Shown here piece after piece: positions 1 through 7,164 of a stretch of DNA of 15,150 bases. The translations under genes were made by a program, and so were the position numbers. Below the pieces are notes generated by a model. It was given only the letters and a program-made list of their open reading frames with translations, did no database searches and had not been told where the DNA came from. Numbering within the stretch: the first letter of the stretch is position 1; every line of letters starts with the position of its first letter. Source of the stretch: Methanobacteriota archaeon (GTDB lineage: Archaea > Halobacteriota > Methanosarcinia > Methanosarcinales > Methanoperedenaceae). The stretch covers positions 1-15,150 of the forward strand of contig JAHIHJ010000402.1 of assembly GCA_018899795.1 (NCBI GenBank), written 5' to 3'.

Positions 1-1
1 G

Positions 2-2479
2 ATCCCATTTATCCTGATGTTGATAATGGTTATGCTTGTCGGTTTCGGGCTTGCAGGAACATACTTTATCATAAGACCGATCAGGTCTGTCACTGAAGGA
101 GCAAGAGCTCTCGGAGAGGGGAAACTTGAGCATAGAATAGATGTTACCTCTGAGGATGAAATGGGGGAACTGGCATCATCATTTAACATAATGGCTTCTG
201 AGCTTTCGGACAAGGCAGCATCAATGCGGAAAAACACCAGGGAACTATCAGCTCTCTATGCTGTTGCTAAAAGCGTAAGCCAGTCGCTTGATATTGATGA
301 AATGCTCAACAATACACTTCTGAACGTATTACAGGTAATGGGAGCCGAGGGCGGCGCGATAAATCTCGCAGAAGAAGATGGGACAATGTTGCACCTTAAG
401 GTTCATAAGGGGCTTTCTCAAAAATTTGTTGATGCTGTTAAAACAATAAAAATGGATTTTGGGGTTTCAGGTCAGGCTGTAAAAATGAAAAAACCGGTTG
501 CGATAGACACATCCAGGTATCCGGAAGAGAATCTCATACCATTGCTGCGTGAAGTGGGGATCGTATCCATTGCAAGCACACCCATCTTATTTAAAGACAG
601 GATCCTCGGTACTATAAATGTCCACTATATGCACCCTCATATATTATCGAAGGATGAACTGGACCTTTTTGCTTCTATCGGGAATGAACTCGGAGTTGCG
701 GTGGAAAATCTTAATCTGTTCGCAGAAATTCAACGCCACGATAGAACACTGGAGGCTCTCTATACCATAGACAGAGTGATAAGCCAGACCCTGGATATGG
801 AGATCATATTCCGGGATGCACTATCAAAGACACTGGAAGTAACAGGAACGGAAGCAGGAGGTATATCTATTCTGGAACCGGATGGAAAAACACTGAGCCT
901 TAAGAAACACCAGGGATTATCCTCCGAACTTGTTCAGGAATTCTCAACGATAATGGTGGGGAAAGGCGTATCCGGAAAGGCTGTCAGTTCAGGTAAAACA
1001 GTGATGCTGGATATTCAGAAGTATCCAGACCCCGATCAGCTCTCGCTTCTGGTAAAGGATGGAGTAGTCTCTATTATCAGCACCCCGCTTGTAGCAAAGG
1101 GAAAGCCTGTTGGAGCCCTGACTATCATAAACCGGAGGTTTCGTTCTTTCTCACAGGAGGATCTTGACCTTTTAGATTCAATAGGAAGCCAGATAGGAGG
1201 TGCGGTAGAGAATGCCATGCTATTTGGTGAATTAGAACGTCATCACAGGATGCTAAATACCCTTTATTCCATTGAAAGCGTGGTCAGCAGGTCATTGAAC
1301 CTTGAAGAGATCTTTGATACGGCTTTATTAAAAGCGCTTGAAGTGACAGATACGGAAGCAGGTACGCTGTATTCTGTCGAAGGAGATATTTTGCGACTGG
1401 TAGCATGTGAAGGACTCTGTCCTGAATTCAAAAAGAATGCTGTTATAAGGAATATGGGCGACGGGATACCAGGGATGGCTGCGCAGTTAAAGAAAGCTGT
1501 AACAAAGGACATTTCTGAATTCCCTAGCCCTCCGTTACTTCCTTATATGACAAAAGAAGGGCTTGTCTCTTTTATAGGAACTCCTCTTTTATCAAAAGGA
1601 AAAGTAGTAGGGGCGCTGGCTCTTGGGACAAAGAAAAAGCGAATTTTCACCCAGGATGATCTTGATCTGTTGTTCTCGATCGGAAATGTGATAGGGATCG
1701 CTGTAGAGAATGCCCGTCTTTACAGCGAATCGAAAGAGAACCTGGAAAAATTACAGAAAACATACGAAGAACTGCAAACCCTGGATAAAATGAAAGATGA
1801 GTTCATGTCAAACGTATCCCATGAATTAAAAACTCCCCTGATCTCAATAAAAGGATACAGCGAATTATTATATGATGAGAAACTGGGGGGCAGGTTAGAT
1901 GAACAAAAAAAGAGCCTTGAAGCAATTATCAGGAATGCGGACAGATTGACCCGTTTGATCAATTCTATATTATTCATCACCAGGTTCCAGAGTGGAAAAA
2001 TCGAGTTCCGTTCTAAATCCATAGACATTGATGAAATAATGCAGATAAGTATAGAAGATCTAAAAAACCCAATGGATAAAAAGCAAATCACCTTTGAAAA
2101 AGAATTGTCTGCAGTATCCAGGCTCAGAGGAGATAAGGATAGGTTTGTGGAAGTGATCACTAATCTTCTTGATAACGCAATAAAGTTCACGCCTGTGGGA
2201 GGAAAAATAACCTTAAAAGCATTGGATGAAGGGGAAAATGTCCATATTACAGTATCCGATAACGGCATAGGCATTCCCGCTGACATTATACCGAAATTGT
2301 TCACTCGCTTTTATCAGGTTGATGCATCGACCTCAAGAAAGTATGGGGGGACAGGTCTTGGATTGTATATTACAAAGACCATTATTGATGCAACTGGAGG
2401 CAAGATATGGATCGAAAGCGAAGTTCAAAAAGGAACTACGGTCCACATACTCATACCTGCTGCGAAGGCTGAAAGTTAA
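2..2479 (+). CDS. Sensor histidine kinase with HAMP and three GAF domains (5' end outside window)
   Basis: This is a membrane sensor kinase that would autophosphorylate on histidine and pass the phosphate to a response regulator not present here. The frame is open to the left edge and begins inside a hydrophobic membrane helix, so the N-terminus and probably an extracellular sensor are missing. Counting from the first in-window ATG (nt 17), a HAMP linker follows the helix (about residues 20-75). Three tandem GAF domains each open with an L-Y-x-[VI] segment at residues 80, 248 and 416, an exact 168-residue period. The HisKA dimerisation helix carries the phospho-acceptor in SHELKTP (H602). The HATPase domain has an N-box (N716-N720), a G1 box DNGIGIP (from D748) and a glycine-rich GGTGLGLY. 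All catalytic motifs look intact. The GAF domains suggest cytosolic small-molecule or redox sensing; the ligand is unknown. A V4R protein follows after 133 nt. Family assignment is firm, the signal is not. Confidence 0.93.
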   Translation: MPFILMLIMVMLVGFGLAGTYFIIRPIRSVTEGARALGEGKLEHRIDVTSEDEMGELASSFNIMASELSDKAASMRKNTRELSALYAVAKSVSQSLDIDEMLNNTLLNVLQVMGAEGGAINLAEEDGTMLHLKVHKGLSQKFVDAVKTIKMDFGVSGQAVKMKKPVAIDTSRYPEENLIPLLREVGIVSIASTPILFKDRILGTINVHYMHPHILSKDELDLFASIGNELGVAVENLNLFAEIQRHDRTLEALYTIDRVISQTLDMEIIFRDALSKTLEVTGTEAGGISILEPDGKTLSLKKHQGLSSELVQEFSTIMVGKGVSGKAVSSGKTVMLDIQKYPDPDQLSLLVKDGVVSIISTPLVAKGKPVGALTIINRRFRSFSQEDLDLLDSIGSQIGGAVENAMLFGELERHHRMLNTLYSIESVVSRSLNLEEIFDTALLKALEVTDTEAGTLYSVEGDILRLVACEGLCPEFKKNAVIRNMGDGIPGMAAQLKKAVTKDISEFPSPPLLPYMTKEGLVSFIGTPLLSKGKVVGALALGTKKKRIFTQDDLDLLFSIGNVIGIAVENARLYSESKENLEKLQKTYEELQTLDKMKDEFMSNVSHELKTPLISIKGYSELLYDEKLGGRLDEQKKSLEAIIRNADRLTRLINSILFITRFQSGKIEFRSKSIDIDEIMQISIEDLKNPMDKKQITFEKELSAVSRLRGDKDRFVEVITNLLDNAIKFTPVGGKITLKALDEGENVHITVSDNGIGIPADIIPKLFTRFYQVDASTSRKYGGTGLGLYITKTIIDATGGKIWIESEVQKGTTVHILIPAAKAES

Positions 2480-2536
2480 TGCCTGTCATTTTCCGCAATT
2501 TCTTAATTATAATTAATAAATATTATTTGAGTTAAT

Positions 2537-2553
2537 CGGCGTTATGCTCGCCG
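2537..2553. repeat. GC-rich hairpin in the AT-rich gap after the kinase gene
   Basis: CGGCG (2537-2541) and CGCCG (2549-2553) form a 5-bp stem around a 7-nt loop. It stands out because the surrounding intergenic DNA is mostly A/T. No T-run follows on the plus strand, so it is not a typical terminator. It could be an RNA-processing stem at the kinase 3' end or an upstream element of the next promoter. An AT palindrome at 2503-2516 (TTAATTATAATTAA) lies just before it but is probably chance in such DNA. Confidence 0.3.
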
Positions 2554-2564
2554 TGACGCAAAAC

Positions 2565-2572
2565 CTTATTTA
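2565..2572 (+). promoter_or_regulatory. TATA-like element for the V4R gene
   Basis: CTTATTTA lies about 44 nt before the TTG start at 2613. Archaeal TATA boxes are usually centred about 26-27 nt before the transcription start, which would put the start near 2596 and leave a leader of about 17 nt containing a weak AGGT (2600-2603). This is positional inference only. Confidence 0.35.
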
Positions 2573-2612
2573 GTATGGAATCTGATTAATTATTATTAAA
2601 GGTCGTGAATGA

Positions 2613-2987
2613 TTGTTCAGAAGATTTCTGGAAGCATATATTGATGTCTGCAATAATATCGTGACTGAATCAGCTAATTCAGTTTTGATGTTCGAAGCGG
2701 GGGAACAGGCTGCAGTGAATCTAAAATATGATCGGATCGAGGATAGCTGCAGTGAATTTGAAAAAGATAAAATTATTATATCTATCGAAAAATCAGATAA
2801 AAAAGTATCATTCAGGGTAAAAGGATTGGGTTTTGATAAAAAATGTAAATACTGTGATCTATTGAGGGGATTTTTTGGAGGGCTGGCTAGAAAACATATT
2901 GATCCAAGATACTATTGCAAGAAAGGAACTGAATGCGCACTTGAGGGTGCACAGGAATGCATTTTCATTGCGGAGATGGTCGAATGA
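2613..2987 (+). CDS. Small V4R-domain protein
   Basis: This 124-residue protein resembles the V4R (4-vinyl reductase) family, small-molecule-binding domains common as stand-alone proteins in methanogenic archaea. The N-terminal helices (about residues 1-35, including the VLMFEAGEQAA segment) are followed by a short strand region. The C-terminal half (about 72-124) has the cysteine pattern typical of the family, with C-x2-C in KKCKYCDLL, a glycine turn, and further cysteines in YYCKKGTEC and AQECIF. Five cysteines in the last 50 residues could hold a metal or heme, but no ligand can be read from the sequence. The start is TTG at 2613: a TGA stop sits directly before it in frame, so nothing upstream is possible. 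It lies 133 nt after the sensor kinase on the same strand and may supply or modulate a signal; that link is speculative. Confidence 0.72.
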   Translation: MFRRFLEAYIDVCNNIVTESANSVLMFEAGEQAAVNLKYDRIEDSCSEFEKDKIIISIEKSDKKVSFRVKGLGFDKKCKYCDLLRGFFGGLARKHIDPRYYCKKGTECALEGAQECIFIAEMVE

Positions 2988-3041
2988 TCTGCTACATTTC
3001 AGGATGCATAATCAGGATTTTTTGTTGAAGCCATGGAGTAA

Positions 3042-3656
3042 ATGTGTAAAATGTCAAAAATCCTGAACGTAACCCTTACTGATATTGAATACGAGATCCT
3101 GAAGAAGATGACGATAGTTGAGGGGGAGGAAGGGGATAAACTCAGAAACCTTTTGAGGTATTATATATTCACATTACCAGAACTAAAATCCGGAGAATAT
3201 GCATTAAAACGGGTAGAAAATAAGGAAGAGATAGAGTCATATCTGCGTGAAGTCTGGGCTGCTTATGAACTTACGGAAAACCCTACTGAGGTCTGGAAAG
3301 AAGATAAAATAAAAAAATTATCCGGCGATCTTTTGGAGATCAATGTCCTTTTAAAGACCGGGGAAAACCAATATGTTCCAGGAAATAAGTTCAGGAGCCT
3401 GTACAAAATGGTTCTTCATGATGTAGCAACTGAATCAAAGGACATGGACGAATATTCCGCAGCCTGCGTGGCTACTATCCAGTTACTGATGGAATTCGGA
3501 GCAGATGTGCTGAGCAAAGAAACCATCAGGGACGCAACTATTTTCCTCAATGAGGGCTGGCTGTTCGTTTATGCCACTGCTATGAAGAAGGCGAGGGATT
3601 TCATGAAAACAAAAAAGCTTTTCCCGGAAGAAGCCCCGGCCCCACGTTCAACATAG
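3042..3656 (+). CDS. Unrecognised 204-aa protein with possible ribbon-helix-helix N-terminus
   Basis: I do not recognise a family over the full length. Residues about 6-43 (I-L-N-V-T-L-T-D, a helix with EYEILKKM, then GDKLRNLLRYYI) have the strand-helix-helix outline of a CopG/Arc-type ribbon-helix-helix DNA-binding fold, but the match is by eye. The remainder is mostly helical and acidic-basic mixed, with a tryptophan pair near residues 75 and 87 and a hydrophobic helix near 137-155. There is no signal peptide or membrane segment. Two starts are possible, ATG 3042 and ATG 3051. GGAG at 3035-3038 is only 3 nt from the first and 12 nt from the second, so neither is ideal. The gene is 54 nt after the V4R gene and may share its transcript. 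If the fold guess is right, this would be a local regulator. Confidence 0.65.
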   Translation: MCKMSKILNVTLTDIEYEILKKMTIVEGEEGDKLRNLLRYYIFTLPELKSGEYALKRVENKEEIESYLREVWAAYELTENPTEVWKEDKIKKLSGDLLEINVLLKTGENQYVPGNKFRSLYKMVLHDVATESKDMDEYSAACVATIQLLMEFGADVLSKETIRDATIFLNEGWLFVYATAMKKARDFMKTKKLFPEEAPAPRST

Positions 3657-3720
3657 AATGTACCAAAAAAGTATAAATATTACTACGAATATTATAATTA
3701 TCAGTAATCAATTGGTCGAA

Positions 3721-3756
3721 AATGACCTCATGGAAAAGATTTTTATCAGGGTCATT
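3721..3756. repeat. Inverted repeat in the 262-nt gap before cdc48
   Basis: AATGACC (3721-3727) and GGTCATT (3750-3756) are perfect inverted arms separated by 22 nt. The stretch 3657-3918 is the longest gene-free region of the window. It is AT-rich, begins with an AT stem (AATATT copies near 3674-3691) that might end the upstream transcript, and ends with the cdc48 promoter. The arms could be an operator or a weak RNA stem; no downstream T-run supports a terminator. Confidence 0.25.
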
Positions 3757-3868
3757 CTGTTAAAATTGAAAAAGAAGAATGTTTGATATTAATATTTTGG
3801 TCACAATTTAATAAAATCAGAATTTTCTGGCAAAAACTTTTATCTATGAAATCTAATTAAGTAACTGA

Positions 3869-3910
3869 ATATATAAATGCAAACAACAATTGCTGGATAT
3901 ATCTGAGGGG
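3869..3910 (+). promoter_or_regulatory. cdc48 promoter (TATA box) and Shine-Dalgarno
   Basis: ATATATAA at 3869-3876 is a good archaeal TATA box. A transcription start about 27 nt downstream falls near 3900, leaving a leader of about 20 nt. That leader holds a strong Shine-Dalgarno sequence, GAGGGG (3905-3910), 8 nt before the ATG at 3919. The spacing of all three elements agrees, which supports both the promoter and the start codon. This is the likely main promoter of the cdc48-PRC-dtdA-ftsZ-queE row. Confidence 0.6.
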
Positions 3911-3918
3911 AAATAACA

Positions 3919-6828
3919 ATGGATGAGATAACTCTAACTGTAGCAAAAGCATACCCGAATGATTCAGGAAGAGGGATAGCGCGGCTTGACCCGCATACGA
4001 TGATGGTCCTGCAGCTAACTCCGGGCGATATAATATCACTCGAAGGAAAGAGAGTAACTTCCGCAAAAGTCTGGCGCGCAGACCGTATTGACTGGGATCA
4101 GGATATTATACGGATCGATGGTTTTATAAGGCAGAACTCAGGTGGAGGAATTGGCGACCATGTCAAGATAAAGAAAGCGGAGGTCAAAATAGCCAACAGG
4201 ATAGTGCTGGCGCCGCCTGAAGGGACATCAATCCAGTTCGGGGGAGAAGCTGAAGAGATGGTCAAACGCCAGATAATGAAACGTTCCATTGTCAAAGGGG
4301 ACATTATTCCTGTAATGAGCACAATGGCTCACCCATTCCTGGGACGCGTTGTCACAGGTCAGACCATACCGCTTATTGCGATCGAAGCTGAACCTGAAGG
4401 GACACTTCTTATTACTGAAGCAACTGAGATAAAGCTCAGGGAGAAGCCAGTTGTGCTGGAAGTGACCGGGACGGGTATCACATATGAAGACATTGGAGGT
4501 TTATCCGATGAGATCCAGCGTCTGCGTGAGATGATCGAACTTCCCATGAAGCATCCGGAAGTATTTGAGAAACTGGGCATCGGTTCTCCCAAGGGCGTCC
4601 TGATGTACGGTCCACCGGGGACAGGCAAAACCCTTATCGCGCGGGCTGTAGCTAATGAATCAGGTTCCAACTTTTTCTCCATAGCCGGACCTGAGATAAT
4701 GAGCAAGTATTACGGGGAAAGCGAACAGAGGCTTAGAGAGCTTTTCGAGCAGGCGAACAAGGAAGCTCCATCCATAATATTCATTGATGAACTCGACTCC
4801 ATCGCCCCAAAAAGAGAAGACGTGACAGGTGAAGTGGAACGGCGGGTGGTAGCGCAGCTTCTTACAATGATGGACGGGCTTCAGGAAAGGGGGCAGGTGG
4901 TTGTAATAGGCGCTACGAACCGGATAGATGCCATTGACCCGGCGCTGAGAAGACCCGGAAGGTTCGACAGGGAGATCGAAATAGGAGTACCTGATCAGAC
5001 AGACAGATTTGAAATATTCCAGATCCATACAAGGGGAATGCCAATTTCCCATTGGGATGGTGAGGTCGCAACAAAAATGCTTTTAGAAATAATTACATCT
5101 TTTGAGAAAAATAGTAAATTGCGTATATCTGAAACTAATTCTGATATTGATGAATTAAAACTTGATATAAGTAAAAATGAAAATCTATTGAAAGAGATTG
5201 AAATTGAATTGATAAAATTAGTAAGAGAGAAAAATAATACAAACAATGAATTGAAAGAGATAGAAACTGAATTGATAAAATTAGTAAAAGAAAAAGAAAC
5301 CGCTGAATTTTCTTTGGTGCAAAAGATTATAAGTACTATAAATATTAAACAAAGCCAAGAAAGACGATTTAAATCCGAAATAAAAGACATCTTGGAAAAT
5401 TTAGAGAAAAAACAAAGCCAAGAAAAGCAATTAAAATATAATATAAATATATTAGAGAAAAATATAGAAAATAATATCAATGATATTAAAAAATTAGAGA
5501 AAGATATTATATCTATCAATAAAATTAATGAAACAATAACTAGGGAAGATAGAATAATTTTAGAAACTATAATGAAATATATAAAAGATTTAAGACACAG
5601 AATTATCGTAAATGCTGATTGCAGGAACGTTTTACTTAATAGAGATCAAAATAAAATAGATAAAAAAATACAAGAAATTGAAATATCACTTTTGGATGCT
5701 GGAGTTATTTCTGAAAATTATCGGAAGAAAGTTATTGAAGATTCAGTAACTCTTTTGCTAAAACAACTTTCTTCCAAAACACATGGGTTCGTGGGAGCTG
5801 ACATTTCTGCTCTTGCAAGGGAAGCTGCGATGAAATCACTTCGAAGATATTTACCGCAAATAAAGGTTGATGAAGCGGTCCCACAAGAAATACTGGAAAA
5901 TATGCATGTCACAGCCGATGATTTTGAAGCTGCGCTGAAGGAAGTTGAGCCTTCAGCGATGAGAGAAGTGCTAGTCGAGATATCCGAAGTTTCGTGGCGC
6001 GATGTCGGCGGCCTTAATGAAGCAAAACAGGAAATCATAGAAGCTGTTGAATGGCCTCTCAAGACCCCTGAGAAGTTTCTAAATATGGGGATACAGCCCC
6101 CAAAGGGAATCCTGCTTTACGGTCCTCCAGGTACGGGGAAGACGCTTCTTGCAAAGGCTGTAGCGAATGAGAGTTCAGCGAATTTTATAAGCGTGAGAGG
6201 TCCGCAACTCTTATCCAAATGGGTTGGAGAATCCGAGAAAGCGATCAGGGAGGTATTCAAGAAAGCCAGACAGGTTGCACCCAGCATTCTCTTCCTTGAT
6301 GAGCTTGATGCCATAGCGCCAATAAGAGGTCTGGACGCAGGTTCCAGGACATCCGAGAAAGTAGTGAACCAGCTGCTGACTGAACTTGACGGGATTGAGA
6401 CATTGAAAAACGTCGTGGTTATAGCGGCGACGAACAGACCGGAAATAATCGACCCGGCGCTTATCCGCTCAGGGAGATTTGACAGGCTTGTCTTTGTGGG
6501 TCCTCCCGGAAGAGCCGGAAGGGTTGACATATTCAATATCCACATGAAAAATATCCCGCTCGCTGAAGATGTCAATAAAGAAGAACTGGCTGATCTTACT
6601 GAAAATTATGTAGGTGCAGATATAGAGAGTCTGTGCAGGGAGGCTGTAATGTTGGCGCTGCGTGAGGATTTCAATGTCAGGAAAATTGAAATGAGACATT
6701 TCCACGCGGCATTGAAGAAAGTCAGACCTGCACTTGTAGAAGGAATGATCGAATATTATGAGAAGCTGCAGGAGCAGTTCAAGGGCGGTACAAAGCAGGA
6801 ACAGAAGTCTTATATAGGTTATAGATAA
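3919..6828 (+). CDS. cdc48: Cdc48/VAT-type AAA ATPase with a large coiled-coil insert in the D1 lid
   Basis: This is a two-ring AAA+ unfoldase of the Cdc48/p97/VAT family, a hexamer that threads substrate proteins through its pore and can feed the archaeal 20S proteasome. The order is an N-domain (about 1-185); D1 with Walker A GPPGTGKT (231-238), Walker B aspartate and glutamate (D290, E291), pore loop SKYYG and arginine-finger segment RRPGRFDRE; and D2 with Walker A (735-742), Walker B (D794, E795), pore loop SKWVG and RSGRFDRL. Both rings look catalytically complete. The protein is 969 residues, while family members are usually about 730-810. The excess is an AT-rich insert at about residues 377-616, placed between IHTRGMP and THGFVGAD in the D1 lid, where relatives have only about a dozen residues. 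The C-terminus ends G-Y-R, with the penultimate tyrosine of a proteasome-docking HbYX tail but glycine at the hydrophobic position. Start and promoter are well supported. The PRC-barrel gene follows after 45 nt. Confidence 0.96.
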   Translation: MDEITLTVAKAYPNDSGRGIARLDPHTMMVLQLTPGDIISLEGKRVTSAKVWRADRIDWDQDIIRIDGFIRQNSGGGIGDHVKIKKAEVKIANRIVLAPPEGTSIQFGGEAEEMVKRQIMKRSIVKGDIIPVMSTMAHPFLGRVVTGQTIPLIAIEAEPEGTLLITEATEIKLREKPVVLEVTGTGITYEDIGGLSDEIQRLREMIELPMKHPEVFEKLGIGSPKGVLMYGPPGTGKTLIARAVANESGSNFFSIAGPEIMSKYYGESEQRLRELFEQANKEAPSIIFIDELDSIAPKREDVTGEVERRVVAQLLTMMDGLQERGQVVVIGATNRIDAIDPALRRPGRFDREIEIGVPDQTDRFEIFQIHTRGMPISHWDGEVATKMLLEIITSFEKNSKLRISETNSDIDELKLDISKNENLLKEIEIELIKLVREKNNTNNELKEIETELIKLVKEKETAEFSLVQKIISTINIKQSQERRFKSEIKDILENLEKKQSQEKQLKYNINILEKNIENNINDIKKLEKDIISINKINETITREDRIILETIMKYIKDLRHRIIVNADCRNVLLNRDQNKIDKKIQEIEISLLDAGVISENYRKKVIEDSVTLLLKQLSSKTHGFVGADISALAREAAMKSLRRYLPQIKVDEAVPQEILENMHVTADDFEAALKEVEPSAMREVLVEISEVSWRDVGGLNEAKQEIIEAVEWPLKTPEKFLNMGIQPPKGILLYGPPGTGKTLLAKAVANESSANFISVRGPQLLSKWVGESEKAIREVFKKARQVAPSILFLDELDAIAPIRGLDAGSRTSEKVVNQLLTELDGIETLKNVVVIAATNRPEIIDPALIRSGRFDRLVFVGPPGRAGRVDIFNIHMKNIPLAEDVNKEELADLTENYVGADIESLCREAVMLALREDFNVRKIEMRHFHAALKKVRPALVEGMIEYYEKLQEQFKGGTKQEQKSYIGYR
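5188..5297 (+). repeat. Direct repeat of 47 nt, period 63 nt, within the Cdc48 insert
   Basis: The segments 5188-5234 and 5251-5297 match with about four mismatches over the first 43 nt, and start exactly 63 nt apart. They encode [15 protein letters not shown] and [15 protein letters not shown], so the period is 21 residues or three heptads. This suggests growth of the coiled coil by tandem duplication. Confidence 0.85.
5347..5425 (+). repeat. Second 63-nt-period direct repeat in the Cdc48 insert
   Basis: The identical 16-mer AAACAAAGCCAAGAAA occurs at 5347-5362 and 5410-5425, again 63 nt apart, encoding KQSQE in both places. It has the same period as the repeat just upstream but a different sequence, consistent with a coiled coil extended in 21-residue units. 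Confidence 0.8.
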
Positions 6829-6844
6829 AAACAGAAGTTCTGTT
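6800..6844 (+). promoter_or_regulatory. Candidate internal promoter with operator-like repeats before the PRC-barrel gene
   Basis: TTATATA (6810-6816) lies in the last codons of cdc48. A start about 27 nt downstream would fall near 6840, giving a leader of about 34 nt to the ATG at 6874. The nonamer AACAGAAGT occurs at 6800-6808 and again at 6830-6838, exactly 30 bp apart and flanking the TATA element. The second copy is half of a perfect inverted repeat, AACAGAA-g-TTCTGTT (6830-6844), sitting on the predicted start. TGAAC/GTTCA arms follow at 6844-6859. This arrangement would suit a regulator that controls the PRC-dtdA-ftsZ-queE part separately from cdc48. No regulator is identified. Confidence 0.4.
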
Positions 6845-6873
6845 GAACCTTTCAGTTCACCAAGGGATTTACT

Positions 6874-7137
6874 ATGGCGAAGATACTTGCAAAAAATCTA
6901 ACAAATAAACGAGTAATGCTGACGGATGGATCAGAACTCGGTATTGTTTACAACGTGATCATGGAATCAAAGACAGGTGAGCTTTTGTATCTGATGGTAA
7001 AGCCCAACTCCTTTGTTGACACATCGAAATATAAAAACCAGGACAACTATCTATTGATACCGTTCAACGCGGTCAGGGCTGCAAAGGATTATGCCATAGT
7101 AGATAAAAAGATGATGACTGGCAGCGATTTTGATTGA
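6874..7137 (+). CDS. PRC-barrel domain protein, candidate CdpB-type division protein
   Basis: The 87-residue protein is essentially a single PRC-barrel domain, a small beta-barrel that mediates protein contacts. Visible features are the opening strand with N-K-R-V-x-L-x-D-G-S-E-L-G, a second strand pair L-L-Y-L-M-V-K-P, and I-P-F-N-A-V-R-A before the last strand, as in stand-alone archaeal PRC-barrel proteins. There is no membrane segment or signal peptide. The ATG has a modest AAGGGA about 6 nt upstream. In haloarchaea, PRC-barrel proteins named CdpB work with SepF and FtsZ at the division site; this gene sits in the same row as ftsZ, separated only by dtdA. A CdpB-like division role is therefore a reasonable inference from family and context, though PRC-barrels also occur in RNA-binding and photosynthetic proteins. 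Confidence 0.82.
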   Translation: MAKILAKNLTNKRVMLTDGSELGIVYNVIMESKTGELLYLMVKPNSFVDTSKYKNQDNYLLIPFNAVRAAKDYAIVDKKMMTGSDFD

Positions 7138-7164
7138 GATATTTAAAGTTTAGAAGGCAGTGAT

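Larger units (their letters stand above)
5047..5766 (+). other. AT-rich in-frame insert encoding a coiled-coil arm in the Cdc48 D1 lid
   Basis: Composition changes sharply inside the gene. By hand count the 60-nt lines starting at 5101, 5461 and 5521 are 22%, 13% and 18% GC, against 58% for the line starting at 4921; codons shift to AAA, ATA, AAT and TTA. The frame stays open and family sequence resumes at THGFVGAD (from nt 5779). Residues about 405-535 are rich in L/I at heptad positions with K/E/N between them, as in a long coiled coil. Residues about 540-616 look helical but less regular. The ends do not resemble an intein: there is no cysteine or serine splice context with terminal His-Asn, and no homing-endonuclease motif. 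About 12 family residues at the start of the second lid helix have been replaced. The boundaries are estimates good to several residues. Confidence 0.85.

Noticed and set aside
2503..2516. Palindrome TTAATTATAATTAA as an operator
   Set aside because: It is only A and T within very AT-rich DNA, so perfect symmetry of this length is easily reached by chance.
2609..2644. ATG at 2609 as the start of the V4R gene
   Set aside because: In that frame translation stops after 11 codons; the V4R frame begins only at TTG 2613, right after an in-frame stop.
2875..3066. Plus-strand 63-aa frame overlapping the end of the V4R gene
   Set aside because: It overlaps conserved V4R sequence in another frame, has no good ribosome site and runs into the next gene.
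4995..5519. Minus-strand 174-aa open frame opposite the insert
   Set aside because: It is rich in F, S, I and N because it is the complement of K/E/L/N codons in AT-rich DNA; there is no ribosome site and no family resemblance.
5047..5766. Intein or intron in cdc48
   Set aside because: The segment is open in frame but lacks intein block motifs, a splice-site Cys/Ser and terminal His-Asn, or a LAGLIDADG-type endonuclease. It is also not at the Walker A or another usual intein site, and it reads as coiled coil.
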